Positions 60,411 to 64,000 of a DNA stretch of 64,000 nucleotides are shown piece after piece. Both the position numbers and the translations under genes were made by a program. Source of the stretch: Enterococcus_D entomosocium (GTDB lineage Bacteria > Bacillota > Bacilli > Lactobacillales > Enterococcaceae); the NCBI RefSeq assembly GCF_030441895.1, contig NZ_JARJAS010000004.1. The stretch is one strand, 5' to 3'. The notes beneath the pieces are model-generated. The model searched no databases, was not told where the DNA came from, and was given only the letters and a program-made list of their open reading frames with translations. The first letter of the stretch is position 1, and each line of letters begins with the position of its first letter.

Positions 60411-61076
60411 TTAATCAAAATACGCAGCGCTGTAAACGTGCGGCAAAACTTTGATTTGTTGCGCCAGCTGATCATTGCGCTGATCGACTTCGATGATCAT
60501 GATTGCTTTATCACCGACAGCTTCTCTCGTAACGGTCATCGTACCGATATTGATTTGAGCCTCTGATAGTAAATTGGTTACTTTCGCAATCATTCCCGGA
60601 ACATCTTGATGGACGATCACATAAGTAGGGGTACCCAGTGTCAGAGAAATTTTGAAGCCGTTAAGCTCTGAGATTTGAATGTTGCCACCACCTATCGAGA
60701 TGCCAGTGACAGATAGTTTGTGGCTACCTTTTGTCAAAATCATCTTGACCATATTCGGATGTTCCGCTTTTTCTTTTTTAGGGACGAATAAGACTTCGAT
60801 CCCTTTCTCATAAGCGATTTTTAAAGAGTCCGCTAGGCGAGCATCATCTGGCTCCATGCCTAAGAGACCGCCAACTAACGCAATATCGGTTCCATGACCG
60901 CGATAGGTTTTAGCAAACGATTCATACAACAGGATATCTACACTGTCTGGCTGTTCGCCAAAAATACTGCGAACGATTTTTCCGATCCGGGCAGCACCGG
61001 CGGTATGAGAACTGCTGGGACCCACCATGATGGGTCCGATTATGTCAAATACACTGCGGTATTTTAATTGTTCCAT
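60411..61076 (-). CDS. sdaAB: L-serine dehydratase, iron-sulfur type, beta subunit
   Basis: A 221-residue protein. SVFDIIGPIMVGPSSSHTAG is the conserved catalytic/cluster-binding segment, and an ACT domain (about 145-220: YVIVHQDVPGMIAKVTNLL) closes the protein and is the probable serine sensor. I chose ATG 61076 behind GAGGTGAAAAAA; the open frame upstream to 61172 would add a hydrophobic leader not seen in the family. It starts the sdaAB-sdaAA operon, divergent from rplK. Confidence 0.95.
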   Translation of the reverse strand: MEQLKYRSVFDIIGPIMVGPSSSHTAGAARIGKIVRSIFGEQPDSVDILLYESFAKTYRGHGTDIALVGGLLGMEPDDARLADSLKIAYEKGIEVLFVPKKEKAEHPNMVKMILTKGSHKLSVTGISIGGGNIQISELNGFKISLTLGTPTYVIVHQDVPGMIAKVTNLLSEAQINIGTMTVTREAVGDKAIMIIEVDQRNDQLAQQIKVLPHVYSAAYFD

Positions 61077-61253
61077 TTTTTTCACCTCGATAGTAGTAAA
61101 CGAATAGGGAAGAATTCCAGTAGTAGTGTAGCATAAAAAAATGAGAGAATGAAAAAAGCAGACCAAAAGCAAGTTATTTTTATTTCTTTTTTTAGCGATG
61201 GACTAACGAAAAGCGCTGGTGAGCATTTTTTCAAAAAAATCAGCTGAAAAACC

Positions 61254-61281
61254 TTGAATTATTCCATAAAGATGCTATAAT
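61254..61281 (+). promoter_or_regulatory. Promoter of rplK-rplA
   Basis: TTGAAT (61254-61259), 16 bp, and TATAAT (61276-61281) with an extended TGC before it. The leader is about 108 bases long and begins with a GTGTG...CACAC hairpin. Confidence 0.85.
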
Positions 61282-61334
61282 ATTCCAGTGTGCTTTCGTC
61301 ACACGTTTTTTGTGTGTGCACATGAATCACCAAA

Positions 61335-61368
61335 GTGGGAGGAGAAATTTGGATCTCCAATTAACCAC
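61335..61368 (+). promoter_or_regulatory. Candidate ribosomal protein L1 binding hairpin, rplK leader
   Basis: GTGG (61335-61338) pairs with CCAC (61365-61368), with an inner stem GGAGA/TCTCC, separated by an uneven internal loop. L1 is known to repress the L11-L1 operon by binding its leader; a similar hairpin lies before rplA. The assignment is inference from structure and place. Confidence 0.55.
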
Positions 61369-61394
61369 ATCACGGACTCAAGGAGGTATGTCTC

Positions 61395-61817
61395 GTGGCA
61401 AAAAAAGTAGAAAAAATCGTTAAATTGCAAATTCCTGCAGGTAAAGCAACACCAGCTCCGCCGGTAGGTCCTGCGCTAGGTCAAGCGGGTATCAACATCA
61501 TGGGATTCACTAAAGAATTCAATGCTCGTACAGCTGATCAAGCAGGTTTGATCATTCCAGTAGTGATCTCTGTATACGAAGACCGTTCATTTACTTTCGT
61601 TACAAAAACACCACCAGCAGCAGTATTGTTGAAAAAAGCAGCAAACGTTGAAAAAGGTTCAGGCGAACCAAACAAAACAAAAGTTGCAAAAGTTTCACGC
61701 GATCAAGTAAAAGAAATCGCTGAATTGAAAATGGAAGACCTAAACGCAGCTGACGTTGAAGCAGCAATGCGCATGGTTGAAGGAACTGCACGAAGCATGG
61801 GGATCACTGTAGAATAA
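61395..61817 (+). CDS. rplK: Ribosomal protein L11
   Basis: A 140-residue protein starting AKKVEKIVKLQIPAGKA, with PPVGPALGQAGINIM (antibiotic and rRNA binding N-domain) and the C-terminal MRMVEGTARSMGITVE. L11 forms the GTPase-associated centre with 23S rRNA. The start is GTG 61395 behind AAGGAGGTATGTCTC. rplA follows after 100 bases. Confidence 0.98.
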   Translation: MAKKVEKIVKLQIPAGKATPAPPVGPALGQAGINIMGFTKEFNARTADQAGLIIPVVISVYEDRSFTFVTKTPPAAVLLKKAANVEKGSGEPNKTKVAKVSRDQVKEIAELKMEDLNAADVEAAMRMVEGTARSMGITVE

Positions 61818-61874
61818 TTACAGCCCTAAGGAAGTAGCTTCTCAGTCGGCTTCATATTGAAAAATATGGGACAC

Positions 61875-61900
61875 GTGGGAGGTTCTACCGTTATAACCAC
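61875..61900 (+). promoter_or_regulatory. Second GTGG...CCAC hairpin, before rplA
   Basis: GTGG (61875-61878) pairs with CCAC (61897-61900), with an inner GGT/ACC. It shares GTGGGAGG and TAACCACATCA with the rplK leader element and ends a few bases before AAGGAGG of rplA. Confidence 0.5.
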
Positions 61901-61917
61901 ATCAAGGAGGAAACAAA

Positions 61918-62607
61918 ATGGCTAAAAAAAGCAAAAAAATGCAAGAAGCATTGAAAAAAGTTGATGCTACAAAAGCTTATTCAGTTGAAGAAGCAGTAGC
62001 TTTGGCAAAAGAAACAAATATTGCAAAATTCGACGCAACGGTTGAAGTTGCTTACAAATTAAACGTAGACCCTAAAAAAGCGGATCAACAAATCCGTGGC
62101 GCGGTTGTATTACCAAACGGTACTGGTAAAACACAAACAGTTTTAGTTTTTGCTAAAGGCGATAAAGCCAAAGAAGCAGAAGCAGCTGGTGCTGATTTCG
62201 TTGGTGACGACGATATGGTTCAAAAAATCCAAGGTGGCTGGTTCGATTTTGACGTTGTTGTTGCAACGCCTGACATGATGGCTACTGTTGGTAAATTAGG
62301 TCGTGTATTAGGCCCTAAAGGTTTGATGCCTAACCCTAAAACTGGTACAGTAACAATGGACGTAACAAAAGCAGTTAACGAAGTAAAAGCTGGTAAAGTT
62401 ACTTACCGTGTTGACAAAGCTGGAAACATCCACGTACCAATCGGAAAAGTTTCTTTTGAAGATGACAAATTGATTGAAAACTTCAAAACGATCCATGAAA
62501 CATTGTTGAAAGCTAAACCTTCAGCAGCAAAAGGGCAATACATGAAAAATATCTCAGTTACAACAACATTTGGTCCTGGGATCCATGTAGAACAAGCTTC
62601 TTTCTAA
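61918..62607 (+). CDS. rplA: Ribosomal protein L1
   Basis: A 229-residue protein with VEVAYKLNVDPKKADQQIRG at the N-terminus, the central GPKGLMPNPKTGTV motif and the C-terminal NISVTTTFGPGIHVE. L1 binds 23S rRNA in the mobile stalk at the E site and is the usual repressor of its own operon. AAGGAGG precedes ATG 61918. Confidence 0.98.
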   Translation: MAKKSKKMQEALKKVDATKAYSVEEAVALAKETNIAKFDATVEVAYKLNVDPKKADQQIRGAVVLPNGTGKTQTVLVFAKGDKAKEAEAAGADFVGDDDMVQKIQGGWFDFDVVVATPDMMATVGKLGRVLGPKGLMPNPKTGTVTMDVTKAVNEVKAGKVTYRVDKAGNIHVPIGKVSFEDDKLIENFKTIHETLLKAKPSAAKGQYMKNISVTTTFGPGIHVEQASF

Positions 62608-62637
62608 TTTAATACAAAAATTCAAAACTTTTATTGA

Positions 62638-62670
62638 CTTGACTACCTTATCTGTGGTAAGGTAGTCAAG
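62638..62670 (+). other. Strong hairpin between rplA and the L10 leader
   Basis: CTTGACTACCTTA/TAAGGTAGTCAAG is a perfect 13-bp stem with a 7-base loop and no T run. It may be a processing or 3'-end protecting structure. TTGACT boxes lie inside it, but I find no good -10, so a promoter here is unproven. Confidence 0.6.
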
Positions 62671-62679
62671 GTTAAAAGT

Positions 62680-62757
62680 TTAACTGTACCGAAGACAGTA
62701 GGTGGCATTTGCCTTAATTTCCTACCGAGGACGTTTATTGAGAATCTTCAATAGTCC
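62680..62757 (+). promoter_or_regulatory. L10 (rplJL) leader
   Basis: The stretch has the parts of the ribosomal protein L10 leader: GTAGG (62698 onward) pairing CCTAC with a GGTGGC/GAGGACG kink-turn-like loop, and TATTGA...TCAATA. L10-L12 complex binding would let the following terminator form and repress rplJL. Confidence 0.7.
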
Positions 62758-62788
62758 CTCTATGTCTACGGTGGCATAGAGTTTTTTT
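62758..62788 (+). terminator. Attenuator of rplJL
   Basis: CTCTATG/CATAGAG with the loop TCTACGGTGG is followed by seven T, 75 bases before rplJ. A further hairpin TTGTCC/GGACAA lies just after it. Confidence 0.85.
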
Positions 62789-62862
62789 ATTGTCCTTTAT
62801 AGGACAAAGGAACAGTTTGTTTCGAAGAAACTCTTCCATCAAAATCAGGAGGTGAAATATAA

Positions 62863-63363
62863 ATGAGTGAAGCAGCTATCGCTAAAAAATCCGCGATCGT
62901 TGATGAAGTGAGTGCAAAATTCTCTGCAGCCGCATCTGTAGTCGTTGTTGACTACCGTGGACTAACTGTTGATGAAGTAACTCGCTTACGTAAACAATTG
63001 CGTGATGCAAACGTTGAGATGAAAGTTATCAAAAACTCAATTCTTTCTCGTGCTGCTGAAAAAGCTGGTCTAGAAGGTTTAGGTGAAGTATTCACTGGCC
63101 CTACTGCCGTAGCATTCAGTAACGAAGACGTTGTTGCACCTGCAAAAATCATTAACGATTTCGCAAAAGACGCAAAAGCTTTAGAAATCAAAGGCGGTAT
63201 CATCGAAGGCAAAGTTTCTTCATTGGAAGAAATTACTGCATTGGCGAAATTGCCAAACCGCGAAGGACTTCTTTCTATGTTGCTATCTGTGCTACAAGCA
63301 CCTATCCGCAACGTGGCTTACGCTGTCAAAGCAGTGGCAGAAAAAGAAGAAGATGCAGCATAA
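62863..63363 (+). CDS. rplJ: Ribosomal protein L10
   Basis: A 166-residue protein with VVVDYRGLTVDEVTRLRKQLR and NSILSRAAEKAG of the rRNA-binding domain, and a C-terminal helix (about 135-160) that carries L7/L12 dimers. It forms the base of the ribosomal stalk. AGGAGGTGAAATATAA precedes ATG 62863. rplL follows after 60 bases. Confidence 0.98.
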   Translation: MSEAAIAKKSAIVDEVSAKFSAAASVVVVDYRGLTVDEVTRLRKQLRDANVEMKVIKNSILSRAAEKAGLEGLGEVFTGPTAVAFSNEDVVAPAKIINDFAKDAKALEIKGGIIEGKVSSLEEITALAKLPNREGLLSMLLSVLQAPIRNVAYAVKAVAEKEEDAA

Positions 63364-63423
63364 TTGCCGCATAATTTTTCAGTATTAAAAACTAAACTAC
63401 TTACTTAAATGGAGGAAAACAAA

Positions 63424-63795
63424 ATGGCATTGAACATTGAAAACATTGTCGAAGAGCTAAAAGGCGCGACAATCTTAGAATTAAACGATTTAATTAAAGC
63501 TATCGAAGAAGAATTTGGCGTATCTGCTGCAGCTCCTGTAGCTGTAGCTGGTGGAGCTGGCGATGCTGGTGCTGCTGAAGAACAAACTGAATTCACTGTA
63601 GAATTGACTGCAGCTGGCGATCAAAAAGTTAAAGTTATCAAAGCAGTTCGTGAAGCAACTGGCTTAGGCTTGAAAGAAGCGAAAGCAGTCGTTGACGGAG
63701 CTCCTTCAGCAGTTAAAGAAGGCATCTCTAAAGACGAAGCTGAAGCATTGAAAGCAGCTTTAGAAGAAGTTGGCGCTTCAGTAACAGTTAAATAA
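63424..63795 (+). CDS. rplL: Ribosomal protein L7/L12
   Basis: A 123-residue protein: N-terminal dimer domain (LNIENIVEELKGATILELND), an Ala/Gly hinge (AAAPVAVAGGAGDAGAAEE, about 37-56) and the C-terminal factor-binding domain (VIKAVREATGLGLKEAKAVV). I chose ATG 63424 behind GGAGG; the ATG 15 bases upstream belongs to the site itself. A terminator follows. Confidence 0.98.
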   Translation: MALNIENIVEELKGATILELNDLIKAIEEEFGVSAAAPVAVAGGAGDAGAAEEQTEFTVELTAAGDQKVKVIKAVREATGLGLKEAKAVVDGAPSAVKEGISKDEAEALKAALEEVGASVTVK

Positions 63796-63804
63796 TTTTT
63801 CTTA

Positions 63805-63846
63805 GTGTCAAATCCTTTTGTATGAAGGGATTTGGCGCTTTTTTTG
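63805..63846 (+). terminator. Terminator of rplJL
   Basis: GTGTCAAATCCTTTT pairs with AAGGGATTTGGCGC (three wobbles), followed by eight T. Confidence 0.93.
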
Positions 63847-63912
63847 TTAGAGGCTGAGATTCCTAAAAAGTAAGGCTCTTTGTCAATAAGGACTGATGAG
63901 TTGTGCAAAATC

Positions 63913-63955
63913 AAATCTGGGTCAGAATGAACCTCATTCTGGCTCAGATTTTTTG
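63913..63955. terminator. Second terminator-like hairpin near the right edge
   Basis: AATCTGGGTCAGAATGA pairs with TCATTCTGGCTCAGATT (two wobbles) around ACC and ends in six T. No gene lies between it and the rplL terminator, so it may end a converging gene outside the window or be a dispersed intergenic hairpin. Confidence 0.7.
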
Positions 63956-64000
63956 TTACCTTACTTTGATTAATTGATTGATCAAAAAGATTCTAATTCT

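Overview
The window reads as chromosomal DNA of a low-GC Gram-positive bacterium of the genus Enterococcus. The bile salt hydrolase, Spx, MecA, NusG and EF-P closely resemble the enterococcal proteins as I remember them. The CLC-type fluoride exporter carries Met79, Glu118, Glu318, Thr320 and Tyr396 at the positions I recall for the E. casseliflavus protein CLC-Eca, which points to the E. casseliflavus/E. gallinarum group. I see no rRNA, tRNA, insertion sequence, prophage or CRISPR array. Gene density and codon use look uniform, so this is mostly core genome.

Layout. 1-11.3 kb: end of glycogen phosphorylase, an unknown basic protein, a solitary WxL surface protein with a predicted beta-helix, a UPF0316 membrane protein, a CDF metal transporter, EF-P, then a reverse-strand CLC-F fluoride exporter behind a fluoride riboswitch, an unknown membrane protein, a GIY-YIG protein, a tRNA methyltransferase and an acyltransferase. 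11.4-15.1 kb (reverse): anmK, a lone PTS IIC gene and mupG, which look like a cell-wall muropeptide recycling operon. 15.3-22.7 kb: sbcD, sbcC and a SWIM-SNF2 helicase in one tight run. 22.8-25.5 kb: HAD phosphatase and an ABC exporter.

26.2-35.8 kb is the conserved Firmicute block spx, mecA, coiA, pepF, spxH, CYTH protein, relQ, NAD kinase, RluD-type synthase, mgtE (the yjbD-yjbO region of Bacillus). It joins the redox regulator Spx, its probable degradation adaptor SpxH, a ClpC adaptor and a (p)ppGpp synthetase. 35.9-46.6 kb: an AraC regulator divergent from a heterodimeric ABC exporter with one degenerate ATP site, cutC, rlmA, an unassigned small RNA candidate, trmL, a histidine phosphatase, recD2 and a small charged protein. 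46.7-52.8 kb: a NarL-type two-component system divergent from an ATPase plus two ABC-2 permeases (like Bacillus Lnr/YfiJKLMN), then a lipid kinase.

52.8-56.6 kb: a second unassigned structured RNA candidate (about 213 nt, reverse strand, with a CcpA-type site over its -35), bile salt hydrolase, a FUSC-like protein, queT behind a preQ1 riboswitch and a CBS protein. 56.7-63.8 kb: rpmG-secE-nusG and rplK-rplA-rplJ-rplL, separated by a DUF1576 membrane protein and an antisense two-subunit serine dehydratase. The ribosomal genes carry leader elements: two similar GUGG...CCAC hairpins before rplK and rplA, and an L10 leader with attenuator before rplJ.

The best leads for undescribed biology are the two RNA candidates (42.1 and 53.0 kb), the gene-free leader of spx, the promoter-terminator arrangement before nusG, and the reduced MurNAc recycling operon. 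All family calls were made by eye from the sequence and from memory of the families; no database search was run.
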